In this document: positions 35,898-45,166 of the stretch, one piece after another
How positions within the stretch are numbered: the first letter of the stretch is position 1
How the letters are laid out: each line of letters starts with the position of its first letter
NCBI RefSeq assembly: GCF_028291725.1
Contig: NZ_JAQGNT010000026.1
Coordinates: 62,001 to 126,000 of the forward strand
Source of the DNA: Hydrocarboniphaga sp.
Lineage (GTDB): Bacteria > Pseudomonadota > Gammaproteobacteria > Nevskiales > Nevskiaceae
Length of the DNA stretch: 64,000 nt
Reading direction: 5' to 3'
Program-made: the position numbers and the translations under genes
Notes under the pieces: generated by a model
The model's database searches: none
What the model was told of the DNA's origin: nothing
What the model saw: only the letters and a program-made list of their open reading frames with translations

Positions 35898-36812
35898 ATG
35901 AGCACCCCCACCATTCCCGTCACTGCCGCACTCGTCAAGGAACTGCGCGACCGCACCGGCGCCGGCATGGGCGATTGCAAGAAGGCCCTCGACGCGGTCG
36001 GCGGCGATGTCGAAAAAGCGGCCGAAAAGCTGCGCATCGACGGCATGGCCAAGGCCGACAAGAAGGGCGGCCGCACCGCTGCCGAAGGCATCATCGCCAC
36101 CGCCAGCAACGACCAGGCGATCGCGCTGGTCGAAGTGAACTGCGAAACCGACTTCGTTTCCAAGGGCGAGGACTTCAAGGCGCTCGGCGAAACCGCGGCC
36201 AGGCTTGCGCTGAAGCATCGCCCGGCGACGCTGGAAGCGCTGCTGACGCTCAAAGAAGGCGAACAGACGTTAGAGGAGATGCGCCGCGTGTTCGTCGCCA
36301 AGGCCGGCGAGAACACCACGATCCGCCGCTTTGAAGTCGTCGAGAAGTCCGGCGGCGCGCTCGCCCAGTACCTGCACGGCTCGCGAATCGGCGTGGTCGT
36401 CGCGATGTCGGCCGGCGATATCGAGCTGGCCAAGGACATCGCGATGCACGTCGCCGCCTCTAGCCCGCGCTACCTGGACGCCTCCGCTGTTCCGGCCGAG
36501 GTGATCGATGCCGAGCGCAAGATCATCGAAGCAAAGGTGGCCAAGGAAGACGAAGAAGCGGTGGCCAACGGCAAGGCGGCGACCAAGCCGGAGTTCCTGC
36601 CCAAGAAGATCGACGGCAACCTGCGCAAGTTCCTGGAAGAGGTCACGCTTCTGGGGCAGAAATTTGTCAAGGACGACAGCCAAACCGTGGAAAAGCTGCT
36701 CAAGTCCAAGAATGCCGGCGTGGCGCGCTTCGTGCGTCTGGCGGTAGGCGAAGGTATTGAAAAGAAGCAGGTTGATTTCGCGGCTGAGGTCGCTGCGGCC
36801 AGTCAGGTCTGA
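35898..36812 (+). CDS. tsf: Elongation factor Ts
   Basis: EF-Ts is the nucleotide exchange factor of EF-Tu. The 304-residue protein has the family motifs LVKELRDRTGAGMGDCKKAL near the start, EVNCETDFV, and DIAMHVAASSPRYL in the core. The start is ATG 35898, in the context GACATCATGAGC; an in-frame ATG at 35862 would add 12 residues without family support. It follows rpsB in the normal operon. Confidence 0.97.
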   Translation: MSTPTIPVTAALVKELRDRTGAGMGDCKKALDAVGGDVEKAAEKLRIDGMAKADKKGGRTAAEGIIATASNDQAIALVEVNCETDFVSKGEDFKALGETAARLALKHRPATLEALLTLKEGEQTLEEMRRVFVAKAGENTTIRRFEVVEKSGGALAQYLHGSRIGVVVAMSAGDIELAKDIAMHVAASSPRYLDASAVPAEVIDAERKIIEAKVAKEDEEAVANGKAATKPEFLPKKIDGNLRKFLEEVTLLGQKFVKDDSQTVEKLLKSKNAGVARFVRLAVGEGIEKKQVDFAAEVAAASQV

Positions 36813-36852
36813 ACCCTTGCTGAGCTAAACTGTCAGCAGATCAGACGGATAC

Positions 36853-36878
36853 AGAAGGCCCCGGAAACGGGGCCTTCT
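36853..36878 (+). terminator. Hairpin between tsf and pyrH
   Basis: AGAAGGCCCCG (36853-36863) and CGGGGCCTTCT (36868-36878) form a perfect 11-bp stem with a GAAA tetraloop. Only CT follows, so it may be a partial terminator or a processing site. Confidence 0.6.
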
Positions 36879-36926
36879 GCCGAATAAGGTCGATAATAAG
36901 AAACCCACGCCTTGAAGAACACGCCT

Positions 36927-37649
36927 ATGCCCGCTACGCCAGCTTACCGTCGCATCCTGCTCAAGCTCTCCGGCGAAGCGCTGATGGGCCGCATGGACTT
37001 TGGCATCGCGCCGGACGTGATGGGTTTTCTGGCGCAGGAGCTCAAGGCGGTGATGGATCTGGGCGTTCAGGTCGCGCTGGTGGTCGGCGGCGGCAACATC
37101 TTCCGTGGCGAAGGCCTGGCTCGCGCCGGCATGGACCGGGTCACCGGCGACCACATGGGCATGCTGGCCACGGTCATCAACGCGCTGGCGATCCAGGACG
37201 CGGTCGAGCGGGTCGGTCTGCAGGCGCGCGTACAGTCGGCAATCCGGATCAATGAAGTCTGCGAGGACTACATCCGCCGCCGCGCGGTGCGCCACCTCGA
37301 GAAGGGCCGTGTGGTGGTGTTTGCGGCTGGTACCGGTAACCCGTTTTTCACCACCGATTCCGCGGCGGCACTGCGCGCGGTGGAGATGAACGTCGACCTG
37401 ATTCTGAAAGCGACCAAGGTCGACGGCATCTACACCGCCGATCCGAAGAAAGACCGGAACGCGACGCGCTATAGCGAGCTGACCTACGACGAGGCGCTGG
37501 ACCAGCGGCTCGGCGTGATGGACCAGACTGCGATGGTGCTGTGCCGCGACAACAGGATGAAACTGCGCGTGTACGACATGGATCGTCCGGGCGCGCTGAT
37601 GAGTATCGTCTGCGGTGACGAGACCATCGGCACCCGCGTGCACGTTTAA
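36927..37649 (+). CDS. pyrH: UMP kinase
   Basis: PyrH phosphorylates UMP to UDP in pyrimidine biosynthesis and belongs to the amino acid kinase fold, unlike eukaryotic UMP kinases. The 240-residue protein has [15 protein letters not shown] at the N-terminus, [17 protein letters not shown] for substrate binding and [17 protein letters not shown] for UMP and ATP. The ATG at 36927 (MPATPAYRR) matches the family length; the TTG at 36912 would add five residues. Next gene: frr. Confidence 0.97.
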   Translation: MPATPAYRRILLKLSGEALMGRMDFGIAPDVMGFLAQELKAVMDLGVQVALVVGGGNIFRGEGLARAGMDRVTGDHMGMLATVINALAIQDAVERVGLQARVQSAIRINEVCEDYIRRRAVRHLEKGRVVVFAAGTGNPFFTTDSAAALRAVEMNVDLILKATKVDGIYTADPKKDRNATRYSELTYDEALDQRLGVMDQTAMVLCRDNRMKLRVYDMDRPGALMSIVCGDETIGTRVHV

Positions 37650-37688
37650 GTCCGGGCGTCCAGACTCAAGCCTCAGGAGCAAGCAGAC

Positions 37689-38246
37689 ATGCTGAACGAA
37701 ATCAAGAAAGAAGCCGGCGATCGCATGCAGAAAAGCATCGACTCGCTGAAGAGTGCCCTTACCAAGATCCGCACCGGCCGCGCCAGCACCGCACTGCTGG
37801 ATCATCTAACGGTCGAGTACTACGGCTCCGAGGTGCCGCTGTCGCAGGCCGCGCAGATTACCGTCGAAGATGCGCGCACGATCTCGATCACCGCCTGGGA
37901 CAAGAATATGATCGGGCCGATCGAGAAGGCGATCCTGAAGTCGGATCTGGGCCTGAACCCGAACACCGCCGGCACGATTATCCGCATCATCATGCCGCCG
38001 CTGACCGAACAGCGCCGCAAGGACCTGGTCAAGGTCGTCAAGGGTGAGGCCGAGCAGGCCAAGGTCGGCATTCGCGCGGTGCGCCGCGACGCCAACCAGG
38101 ACATCAAGGATCTGATCAAGGACAAGCTGATCAGCGCCGACGAGGAAAAGCGCGGCGAAGCCGACATCCAGAAGCTCACCGACCAGTTCGTCGCCAAGAT
38201 CGACGAAGCCGCGGCGCTCAAAGAAAAGGAACTGATGTCGATGTAG
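37689..38246 (+). CDS. frr: Ribosome recycling factor
   Basis: RRF splits post-termination ribosomes together with EF-G. The 185-residue product begins [21 protein letters not shown] and contains KIRTGRAS, with the conserved [23 protein letters not shown] near the end. It is the normal size. Its UAG stop codon coincides with the first three bases of the large palindromic element that follows. In E. coli frr is usually followed closely by uppS; here 309 bp separate them. Confidence 0.97.
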   Translation: MLNEIKKEAGDRMQKSIDSLKSALTKIRTGRASTALLDHLTVEYYGSEVPLSQAAQITVEDARTISITAWDKNMIGPIEKAILKSDLGLNPNTAGTIIRIIMPPLTEQRRKDLVKVVKGEAEQAKVGIRAVRRDANQDIKDLIKDKLISADEEKRGEADIQKLTDQFVAKIDEAAALKEKELMSM

Positions 38247-38513
38247 GGCCTGTTGACATTGAATCGATCGCTGTGTTGCCGCCAAAGAGACGGCCAGGCA
38301 AGGCGCGAGGAGGAGGCATAGTGTGACTATGGTGACGACGAGCAACGCGGCATGGCCGTCTTTTTGGCGGCAACCCTTCGGGCTGGCCCCAAAGCGGGCG
38401 CATTGCGGCGTCTCTCCCTCCTTGTGTACGTCAAGTACACCGCGTCGGTCGATCCTTGCACTGCGCCCGCTTTGGGGCCAGCGCAGCGATCGATTCAATG
38501 TCAACAGGCCCTA
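38244..38513. repeat. 270-bp nested palindromic element (three-way junction), MITE-like
   Basis: Perfect 29-bp terminal inverted repeats (38244-38272 and 38485-38513) begin TAGGGCCTGTTGACA. Inside are two independent inverted repeats: arm 1, 22 bp with one G:U-type mismatch (38275-38296 with 38353-38374), and arm 2, 21 bp perfect (38382-38402 with 38462-38482). Each arm ends in a smaller hairpin (CATAG/CTATG at 38317-38331; GTGTAC/GTACAC at 38424-38440). Linkers between the three stems are 2, 7 and 2 nt. TA occurs at both outer edges, consistent with a TA target duplication. This fills almost all of the frr-uppS gap; no gene is seen in it. Confidence 0.93.
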
Positions 38514-38555
38514 ATGCGCGCCGCGCATTGCAGGTCCGCACCAACAGACCCCTAA

Positions 38556-39275
38556 GTGACCCAGCTTCCTCCGAAAATCCCGGCCGAGAAAGTGCCCGCC
38601 CATGTTGCGGTGATCATGGACGGCAACGGCCGCTGGGCGAAACAGCGTATGCAGCCGCGCGCGTTCGGCCATCGCGCCGGCGTCAAGTCGGCGCGCAAGA
38701 TCCTTCGCGCCGCGCACAAGGCCGGCGTCCGGTATCTGACCGTGTTCGCCTTCAGCCAGGAGAACTGGAAGCGCCCCGAACTCGAAGTCCGGCTGCTGAT
38801 GAAACTGTTCGTCAGCACCCTGGTGCGCGAGGCTCAGTCGCTGCACAAGAACAGCGTGCGTTTGCGCTTCATCGGCGACCACGGCGATTTCTCCGCCGAG
38901 TTGCGCGAGCAGATGGACAAGGCTGTCGAATTGACCGCGACCAACACCGGATTGCAGTTGCAGGTCGCAGTCGGCTACGGCGGGCAGTGGGACATCGTGC
39001 AGGCGGCCCGGCGCGTGGCCGCCGCCGGGCGCGAGATCACCGCCGAGGCGCTTGAAGCCCAATTGGACACGTCCGGCATCCCGTCGCCGGATCTGCTGAT
39101 CCGCACTGGCGGCGAATCGCGGATCAGCAACTTCCTGCTGTGGCAGCTGGCTTACACCGAGCTGTATTTCTGCGACACGCTGTGGCCGGAATTCGGCGAC
39201 ACGGAATTCTCGGCTGCACTAAGCTGGTTTGCTGATCGCGAGCGCCGCTTCGGCCGCGTCGCGGAACAGGCATGA
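38556..39275 (+). CDS. uppS: Undecaprenyl diphosphate synthase
   Basis: UppS makes the C55 lipid carrier used for peptidoglycan, O-antigen and capsule synthesis by cis-condensing isopentenyl diphosphates. The 239-residue protein has VAVIMDGNGRWAK with the catalytic Asp22, then LTVFAFSQENWKRP, and DLLIRTGGESRISNFLLWQLAYTE near the end. The start is GTG at 38556, just after the palindromic element. cdsA and dxr follow, as in E. coli. Confidence 0.96.
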   Translation: MTQLPPKIPAEKVPAHVAVIMDGNGRWAKQRMQPRAFGHRAGVKSARKILRAAHKAGVRYLTVFAFSQENWKRPELEVRLLMKLFVSTLVREAQSLHKNSVRLRFIGDHGDFSAELREQMDKAVELTATNTGLQLQVAVGYGGQWDIVQAARRVAAAGREITAEALEAQLDTSGIPSPDLLIRTGGESRISNFLLWQLAYTELYFCDTLWPEFGDTEFSAALSWFADRERRFGRVAEQA

Positions 39276-39324
39276 GCGCGCCGACACGGTGCTTGCGCGA
39301 AGCGCAGCTGAACGAGGATCGTCG

Positions 39325-40164
39325 ATGCTGATGCAGCGCGTGATCACCGCCCTTGTTCTGCTGCCCTTGCTGCTCGCGGCGGTGTGGTTTCTGCCGACCG
39401 CCTGGCTGTACCTGGTATTCGCCGGCGCCGGCCTGCTGATCGCCTGGGAGTGGTCGGCACTGATGCAGCTGCCCAGCGCTGCGCGCTGCGGCTACGTGCT
39501 GCTGACCGCGGTCCTGCTGACGATGGCCTGGGTGTTTCGCATTCACTGGTTCTGGCTTTGCGTGGCGTCGATGATGTGGTGGTGTTACGCCGCAGCGCTG
39601 GTGCGCACTTATCCGGCCAGCTTCGCATCGCGCGCGCCGGGCACGGCAGCCATGGCGCTGATCGGTCAGCTGCTGATCGCGCCGACGATCCTGGCGCTGG
39701 CGGTGCTGCATTCGGGCGGCGCCATCACCGACGTTCACAGCGGCCCGCTGCGCCTGCTGTACATGTTTTTCCTGATCTTTGCGGCAGACACCGGCGCCTA
39801 TTTCGCGGGCCGCAAATTCGGCCGGCGCAAGCTGGCGCCATCGGTATCGCCCGGCAAGTCGGTGGAGGGCGCGATCGGCGGTTTGCTGTTGTGCGCGGTC
39901 TGGGCCTTGACCTGCGGGGTTGCGGTGTTCTTCGGCGGCGTCTATGCACCGCTGGGTCGCTTGGCCGCGTTCGTGGCGCTGTCGCTGCTGGTCGCCGCGA
40001 TCTCGATCCTCGGCGACCTCAGCGAAAGCATGTTCAAGCGAGCCGCCGGCGTGAAGGACAGCGGCACAATATTGCCGGGCCACGGCGGCATCCTGGACCG
40101 CACCGACAGCCTGCTCGCCGCCGCGCCGTTGATGGCGCTCGGCCTGTTTCTGCTGAAGCTCTGA
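39325..40164 (+). CDS. cdsA: Phosphatidate cytidylyltransferase
   Basis: CdsA makes CDP-diacylglycerol from phosphatidate and CTP, the branch point of phospholipid synthesis. The 279-residue membrane protein has several hydrophobic helices and the C-terminal signature region AADTGAYFAGRKFGRRKLAPSVSPGK and LPGHGGILDRTDSLLAA. I choose ATG 39325 (MLMQRVITALVLL), which begins with a membrane helix. The longer frame overlaps uppS. The stop overlaps dxr as TGATG. Confidence 0.94.
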   Translation: MLMQRVITALVLLPLLLAAVWFLPTAWLYLVFAGAGLLIAWEWSALMQLPSAARCGYVLLTAVLLTMAWVFRIHWFWLCVASMMWWCYAAALVRTYPASFASRAPGTAAMALIGQLLIAPTILALAVLHSGGAITDVHSGPLRLLYMFFLIFAADTGAYFAGRKFGRRKLAPSVSPGKSVEGAIGGLLLCAVWALTCGVAVFFGGVYAPLGRLAAFVALSLLVAAISILGDLSESMFKRAAGVKDSGTILPGHGGILDRTDSLLAAAPLMALGLFLLKL

Positions 40165-41393
40165 TGCGCAAGCTCGTCGTGCTCGGCGCCACCGGCAGTG
40201 TCGGACGCAGTACGCTCGACGTGGCCGCGCGGCATCCGCAACGGCTGCAGATCCACGCGCTGACTGCGGCGCGCGACGCCGATGGCTTGCTCGAGCTGTG
40301 CCGGCTGCACCGGCCGAGCATCGCGGCGCTGGTCGATGAAGCGGCCGCAAAGCGGCTGCGCGCGGCGCTCGCCGCCGAAAATATTCCCTGCGAAGTTCTG
40401 GCCGGCGCCAGCGCGCTGAGCGAGGTCGCCGGCGCCAGCGAGGCCGACATCGTGATGTCGGCGATCGTCGGCGCGGCTGGCCTGCTGCCGACACTCGCCG
40501 CGGTGCGGGCCGGCAAGCAGACGCTGATCGCGAACAAGGAGCCGCTGGTGATGGCCGGCCGCCTGCTGATGCGCGAGGCCCTGCGCAGCGGCGCCTGCAT
40601 CCTGCCGATCGACAGCGAACACAACGCGATCTTCCAATGCCTGCCGCCGCAATATCGCTGCGGCCAGCCGCCAGTCGGCGTGCGCAAGCTGCTGCTGACC
40701 GCCTCCGGTGGGCCGTTCCGCGAATGGAGCGCCGAGCGCATCGCCACGGCGACGCCAGCCGAGGCGGTGCGCCATCCGAACTGGAGCATGGGCCCGAAGA
40801 TCTCGGTGGACTCGGCAACCCTGATGAACAAGGGCCTGGAGCTGATGGAGGCCTCGGTGCTGTATGGCGTAACCGACGCGCAGCTCGACGTCGTGATCCA
40901 TCCGGAGAGCGTGATCCACTCGCTGGTCGAGTATGTCGACGGCTCGCTGCTCGCTCAGCTCGGCCAGCCCGACATGCGCGTGCCGATCGCTCATGCGCTG
41001 GCCTGGCCGGAGCGCTGGGAGTCGGGCGTCGGTGGCCTGGATCTGGCCGCGCTGGGCCAGTTCCGCTTCGCCTCGCCCGACCTGGAACGCTTCCCGTGCC
41101 TGGGTCTGGCCCGGGCCGCGCTGCGGGCCGGCGGCCATGCTCCAAATTTATTGAACGCTGCGAACGAGATCGCGGTCGAACGGTTCCTGAACGGCCAGAT
41201 CGGCCTCAACCAGATACCGCAAATGATCGCAGCCTGTGTCGACGCCGGCCTCGGCGTGCACGCCAACGCAGCAGACGACCTGGAAGCCGTGCTGGCTGTC
41301 GATGCCTGGGCGCGCGACTGGTGCCGGCGCGAGTTGCAGCGGTTCTCCGTCACCACCATTACCGCCGTCGAGGGTGCCCGCGTACATGCCTGA
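40164..41393 (+). CDS. dxr: 1-Deoxy-D-xylulose 5-phosphate reductoisomerase
   Basis: Dxr converts DXP to methylerythritol phosphate, the first committed step of the non-mevalonate isoprenoid route. The 409-residue protein has the NADPH site VLGATGSVGRSTLDV (GATGSVG at 8-14), the conserved IANKEPLVMAG and LLTASGGPFRE, and NWSMGPKISVDSATLMNKGLELMEA. It is translationally coupled to cdsA by a 1-nt stop/start overlap, and its 3' end overlaps rseP by 8 bp. Confidence 0.97.
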   Translation: MRKLVVLGATGSVGRSTLDVAARHPQRLQIHALTAARDADGLLELCRLHRPSIAALVDEAAAKRLRAALAAENIPCEVLAGASALSEVAGASEADIVMSAIVGAAGLLPTLAAVRAGKQTLIANKEPLVMAGRLLMREALRSGACILPIDSEHNAIFQCLPPQYRCGQPPVGVRKLLLTASGGPFREWSAERIATATPAEAVRHPNWSMGPKISVDSATLMNKGLELMEASVLYGVTDAQLDVVIHPESVIHSLVEYVDGSLLAQLGQPDMRVPIAHALAWPERWESGVGGLDLAALGQFRFASPDLERFPCLGLARAALRAGGHAPNLLNAANEIAVERFLNGQIGLNQIPQMIAACVDAGLGVHANAADDLEAVLAVDAWARDWCRRELQRFSVTTITAVEGARVHA

Positions 41394-42738
41394 CATCGTG
41401 TGGTCGGTTGCCGGCTTCATCGTCGCGATTTCCGTGCTGGTTTGTTTCCATGAGTTCGGCCACTACTGGGTCGCGCGGCGCATGGGCGTCAAAGTGCTGC
41501 GCTTTTCGCTCGGCTGGGGTACTCCATTCAAGACTTTTGTAACCCGCGACGGCGTCGAGTGGTCGATCGCGCCACTGCCGATCGGCGGCTACGTCAAGAT
41601 GCTCGACGAGCGCGAGGGCCCGGTCGCGCCGCACGAGCGCCATCTCGCGTTCAACAATCAAAGCGTCGCCAAGCGCATGGCGATCGTGGCCGCCGGGCCG
41701 ATCTTCAATTTCATGCTGGCGATCGCGCTGTACTGGCTGGTGTTCGTGATCGGCACCGAGGGCCTGAAGCCGCTGATTGCGGCGCCGCCGCCGGGCAGCG
41801 CCGCTGCGGTGGCCGGCTTGCAGGCGGGCGACGAGATCGTCGCGATCGAAGGCGAGGCCGTGCAGACCTGGGCGGTGCTCGGCACTGATCTGATCGAGCA
41901 CGTACTCGACGGCGGGAATCTGCAGATGACGGTGCTGCCCAAGGGCGGAGTGCCGCGCGAAGTGTCACTGGATGTATCCAAGGTGCGTGTCGATCCCGAA
42001 GTGTTGTTCGACGATCTGGGCCTGTCGCCCTACGAGCCGATGGCGCCCCCGGTACTGACCCAGGTGCAGAAGGGTAGCCCGGCAGAATCGGCCGGCCTGC
42101 TTGAAGGCGACCGTGTTCTGGCGATGAATGGCGACGCGATCCGCAGCCCGAGCGAGCTGGTGAGCTGGGTAAAAGCGCATCCGGGCGCGATCGTCGAAAT
42201 GGAAATCGAACGCGCTGGCGAGCGCAGCAAGCGCAGCGTGGTGCTGGAGAGCTCGCAAACCGAAGGTAAAGCTTACGGGCGTCTGGGCTCCGGCGTGGCG
42301 ACGCCCCCCGACTTGTGGCAGGATTTGCGCGCCGAACGCCGGCTCGACGGCTTGGCAGCGATTCCAGCCGCGGCCGAACAGACGTGGCGCATGAGTTGGC
42401 TGACCTTGCGCATGCTGGGGCGAATGGTGATCGGCGACGTGTCGGTGAAGAACGTCAGCGGTCCGATACAGATTGCACAGGTGGCCGGAGATTCCGCCCG
42501 GATCGGGTTGGTATCTTTCCTGAGCTTCATGGCGATCGTCAGTGTGAGCCTCGGCGTTTTGAATCTGTTGCCGGTGCCGGTTCTGGACGGCGGGCATCTG
42601 CTGTTGTTTGCAATCGAAGGGGTCCAGGGCCGTCCGTTGTCTGAGCGGGCCATGGCGGCGAGTCAGTACCTGGGTTTTGCCTTCATCGGCACGCTGATGG
42701 TGCTGGCGTTCTATAACGACATCATGCGTCTGATCTGA
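41386..42738 (+). CDS. rseP: Site-2 metalloprotease RseP
   Basis: RseP cuts membrane-embedded substrates such as the anti-sigma factor RseA and leftover signal peptides. The 450-residue protein matches E. coli RseP in length. Zinc motif HEFGH is at 22-26, two PDZ domains lie between about 100 and 310, and the C-terminal NLLPVPVLDGGHLL contains the third zinc ligand. ATG 41386 puts the first helix and HEFGH in the expected place. bamA follows, a conserved pairing. Confidence 0.96.
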   Translation: MPDIVWSVAGFIVAISVLVCFHEFGHYWVARRMGVKVLRFSLGWGTPFKTFVTRDGVEWSIAPLPIGGYVKMLDEREGPVAPHERHLAFNNQSVAKRMAIVAAGPIFNFMLAIALYWLVFVIGTEGLKPLIAAPPPGSAAAVAGLQAGDEIVAIEGEAVQTWAVLGTDLIEHVLDGGNLQMTVLPKGGVPREVSLDVSKVRVDPEVLFDDLGLSPYEPMAPPVLTQVQKGSPAESAGLLEGDRVLAMNGDAIRSPSELVSWVKAHPGAIVEMEIERAGERSKRSVVLESSQTEGKAYGRLGSGVATPPDLWQDLRAERRLDGLAAIPAAAEQTWRMSWLTLRMLGRMVIGDVSVKNVSGPIQIAQVAGDSARIGLVSFLSFMAIVSVSLGVLNLLPVPVLDGGHLLLFAIEGVQGRPLSERAMAASQYLGFAFIGTLMVLAFYNDIMRLI

Positions 42739-42778
42739 CGCGTTGATTGATTCTTGATTTAGGGTAAAGACCCAAAAA

Positions 42779-45091
42779 ATGGGCGCTAAGAAACCGCGTT
42801 TCAAGCTCAAGCTGATTGCCGGCGCTGCCGCCGCGATGTGGCTGCCCGCAGCTTTTGCCTTCACGCCGTTCACGATCAAGGAGATCCGCGCCGAAGGCCT
42901 GCAGCGCCTCGAGATCGGCACGGTGCTGACGTATCTGCCGCTGTCGGTCGGAGATCAGGTCAACGACCAGACCTCGCGCCAGGCGATGCGCGCCTTGTAT
43001 GGCTCCGGACTGTTCGAGGACGTCAGTCTGGAGCGCGACGGCGAGACGCTGGTGATCCGGGTCAAGGAGCGCCCGGCGATTTCGGGCTTCAAGATCGACG
43101 GCAACGACAAGATCGGCGGTGACGATCTGAAGAAATCGCTGACCGATGCCGGGCTTGCCGAAGGCGAGCTGTTCAAGCGCGACCTGCTCGAACAGGTCGG
43201 CCAGGAGCTACAGCGCCAGTACTTCGCGAACGGCTACTACGACGTGCAGATCGATACCCAGGTCAAGCAGGAGCCGAACAACCGCGTCAACCTCGAGATC
43301 AAGGTCATCGAGGGCAAGGTCACCAAGATCAAGGACATCAACCTGATCGGCAACCATGCGTTCACGAAAGAGGAACTGCTCGAGGCGTTCAAGCTCAAGC
43401 GCACCACCTGGATGCCGTTCCAGAAGACCGATCGCTACTCCAAGCAGCAGCTGGTCGGCGATCTCGAATCGCTGACGTCCTACTACCAGGACCGCGGCTA
43501 TCTGAAGGCCAATATCGATTCGGTGCAGGTGCAGCTGTCGCCGGACAAGAAAGACATCTACATCACGGCCAACGTCGAAGAAGGCCAGATCTACAAGGTC
43601 AGCAGCGCGCGTTTTTCGGGTGACACGATCCTGCAGGTCGATTTCCTCGCCAAGCTGCTGTCGACCAAGGCGGGCGATACGTTCTCGCGCAAGCAGGCCA
43701 CCGAAAGTTCGGACCGCATCGAAGCCGCGCTGTCCGATATCGGCTACGCCTTCGCCAAGGTCACGCCGCTGCCGGAAGTCGACGAGGACAAGCGCGAAGT
43801 CGCGCTGAATTACGTGGTCCAGCCGGGCAAGCGTACCTACGTGCGCCGCGTGAATTTCACCGGCCACGGCGACACCCACGACGAGACGCTGCGTCGCGAA
43901 ATGCGCCAGCTCGAAGCCGCGCCGTTCTCCAAAAGCTCGGTCGAGCGCTCGCGTGTGCGCCTGGCGCGCCTGCCGTTCGTCGAGGAAGCCGAAGTCGACA
44001 CGCAGCCGGTGCCGGGTACCGACGATCTGGTGGATGTCAACTTCAAGATCAAGGAGCGTGCGCCGGGTTCGGTGCAGTTCGGCATCGGTTATTCCGGCTC
44101 GGCCGGCTTCCTGGTCACCGGCAGCCTGACGCACACCAATTTCCTGGGTACCGGTAACCGTGTCAGCCTGGAAGCCAACCGCAGCCAGATTTCGAAAGTC
44201 CTTAACCTGAGTTGGACCGACCCCTACTTCACGGCCGACGGCATCAGCCAGACCGCGTCGATTTTCTACCGCAAGTCCGAGTCGGTGATCCGTTTCAGCT
44301 CGGGCTTCAACTCGAACATCATCGGTTTCAACCTGACTTACGGCATCCCGCTGTCGGAATACACCAGCCTGCGCGCCGGCTTCGGTATCGAGGAAACCGC
44401 GCTGGAGGCGTTCCCGAACCAGACGTCGGACGAAGTGCTGCAGTTCATGCTCGACAACGGTTCGCGCTTCGACACCTACCAGTTGCGTACCGGTATCGCC
44501 CGTGACACGCGCAACAAGACCTTCTTCGCCACGCGCGGCTCGCTGCACCAGTTCTTCGTCGACGCCAGCGTGCCCGGCAGCGATCTGAACTACTACAGCG
44601 CGACCTACCACGGTGAACAGTACGTCGGCCTGCCCTACAAGTTCGTGTTCACGTCTACCGCCAATGTCGGCGTGGTCGACGATTACGGCAGCGGCAAGAA
44701 GAGCGAAGTTCCGCCGTACGAGTACCTGTTTGCCGGCGGCGCACGCACCGTGCGCGGCTACGACGACGGTACGCTGGGCCCACGCGACCATCCGTTCAAT
44801 AACCCGCTGGGCGGCAAGGTTCGCGCTACGGTGCAGAACGAGCTGATCATTCCGCTGCCGGTCGAGACTGACCAGAAATCGACGCGAATGAGCCTTTTCT
44901 ACGACATCGGTCAGGTCTATGCTGCGCCGCGCGACGTGGATCTGGGCGAGTTGAGAACCTCGACCGGTGTTGCGTTCCAATGGTTCACGCCGTTCCTCGG
45001 CCTGCTGGAGTTGAGTTATGCGTGGCCGCTGAACGATGTCCCGACTGACGAGACCAAGCGCTTCCAGATCACCTTCGGCACCGGCTTCTAA
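42779..45091 (+). CDS. bamA: Outer membrane protein assembly factor BamA
   Basis: BamA inserts beta-barrel proteins into the outer membrane. The 770-residue protein has a signal sequence (LIAGAAAAMWLPAAFA), and five POTRA domains follow from about residue 28 to 430. The first begins FTIKEIRAEGLQRLEIGTVLTYLP. The C-terminal 16-strand barrel contains FAGGARTVRGYDDGTLGP, which is the VRGY/F motif of loop 6, and ends in the typical RFQITFGTGF with terminal Phe. Neighbours rseP and skp agree. Confidence 0.97.
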   Translation: MGAKKPRFKLKLIAGAAAAMWLPAAFAFTPFTIKEIRAEGLQRLEIGTVLTYLPLSVGDQVNDQTSRQAMRALYGSGLFEDVSLERDGETLVIRVKERPAISGFKIDGNDKIGGDDLKKSLTDAGLAEGELFKRDLLEQVGQELQRQYFANGYYDVQIDTQVKQEPNNRVNLEIKVIEGKVTKIKDINLIGNHAFTKEELLEAFKLKRTTWMPFQKTDRYSKQQLVGDLESLTSYYQDRGYLKANIDSVQVQLSPDKKDIYITANVEEGQIYKVSSARFSGDTILQVDFLAKLLSTKAGDTFSRKQATESSDRIEAALSDIGYAFAKVTPLPEVDEDKREVALNYVVQPGKRTYVRRVNFTGHGDTHDETLRREMRQLEAAPFSKSSVERSRVRLARLPFVEEAEVDTQPVPGTDDLVDVNFKIKERAPGSVQFGIGYSGSAGFLVTGSLTHTNFLGTGNRVSLEANRSQISKVLNLSWTDPYFTADGISQTASIFYRKSESVIRFSSGFNSNIIGFNLTYGIPLSEYTSLRAGFGIEETALEAFPNQTSDEVLQFMLDNGSRFDTYQLRTGIARDTRNKTFFATRGSLHQFFVDASVPGSDLNYYSATYHGEQYVGLPYKFVFTSTANVGVVDDYGSGKKSEVPPYEYLFAGGARTVRGYDDGTLGPRDHPFNNPLGGKVRATVQNELIIPLPVETDQKSTRMSLFYDIGQVYAAPRDVDLGELRTSTGVAFQWFTPFLGLLELSYAWPLNDVPTDETKRFQITFGTGF

Positions 45092-45166
45092 GTCGCTCTT
45101 CGCCCGTCGCCGCCTTACACTGCTCCCCAACAAGCACAACTAACCACTAGAGTATTCCTGACCGCT

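Noticed and set aside
38352..38555. 67-codon frame inside the nested palindrome
   Set aside because: It is formed by the inverted repeat arms themselves, runs through both arms and has no ribosome-binding site. It is likely to be noise that gets annotated wherever the repeat occurs.
39124..41145. 673-codon minus-strand frame over uppS-cdsA-dxr
   Set aside because: It covers three well-supported genes and is Arg/Ala/Ser-rich without domains. It arises from GC bias at third positions.
43208..45139. 643-codon minus-strand frame over bamA
   Set aside because: It is antisense to the clear POTRA/barrel gene, with no signal, domain or start context.
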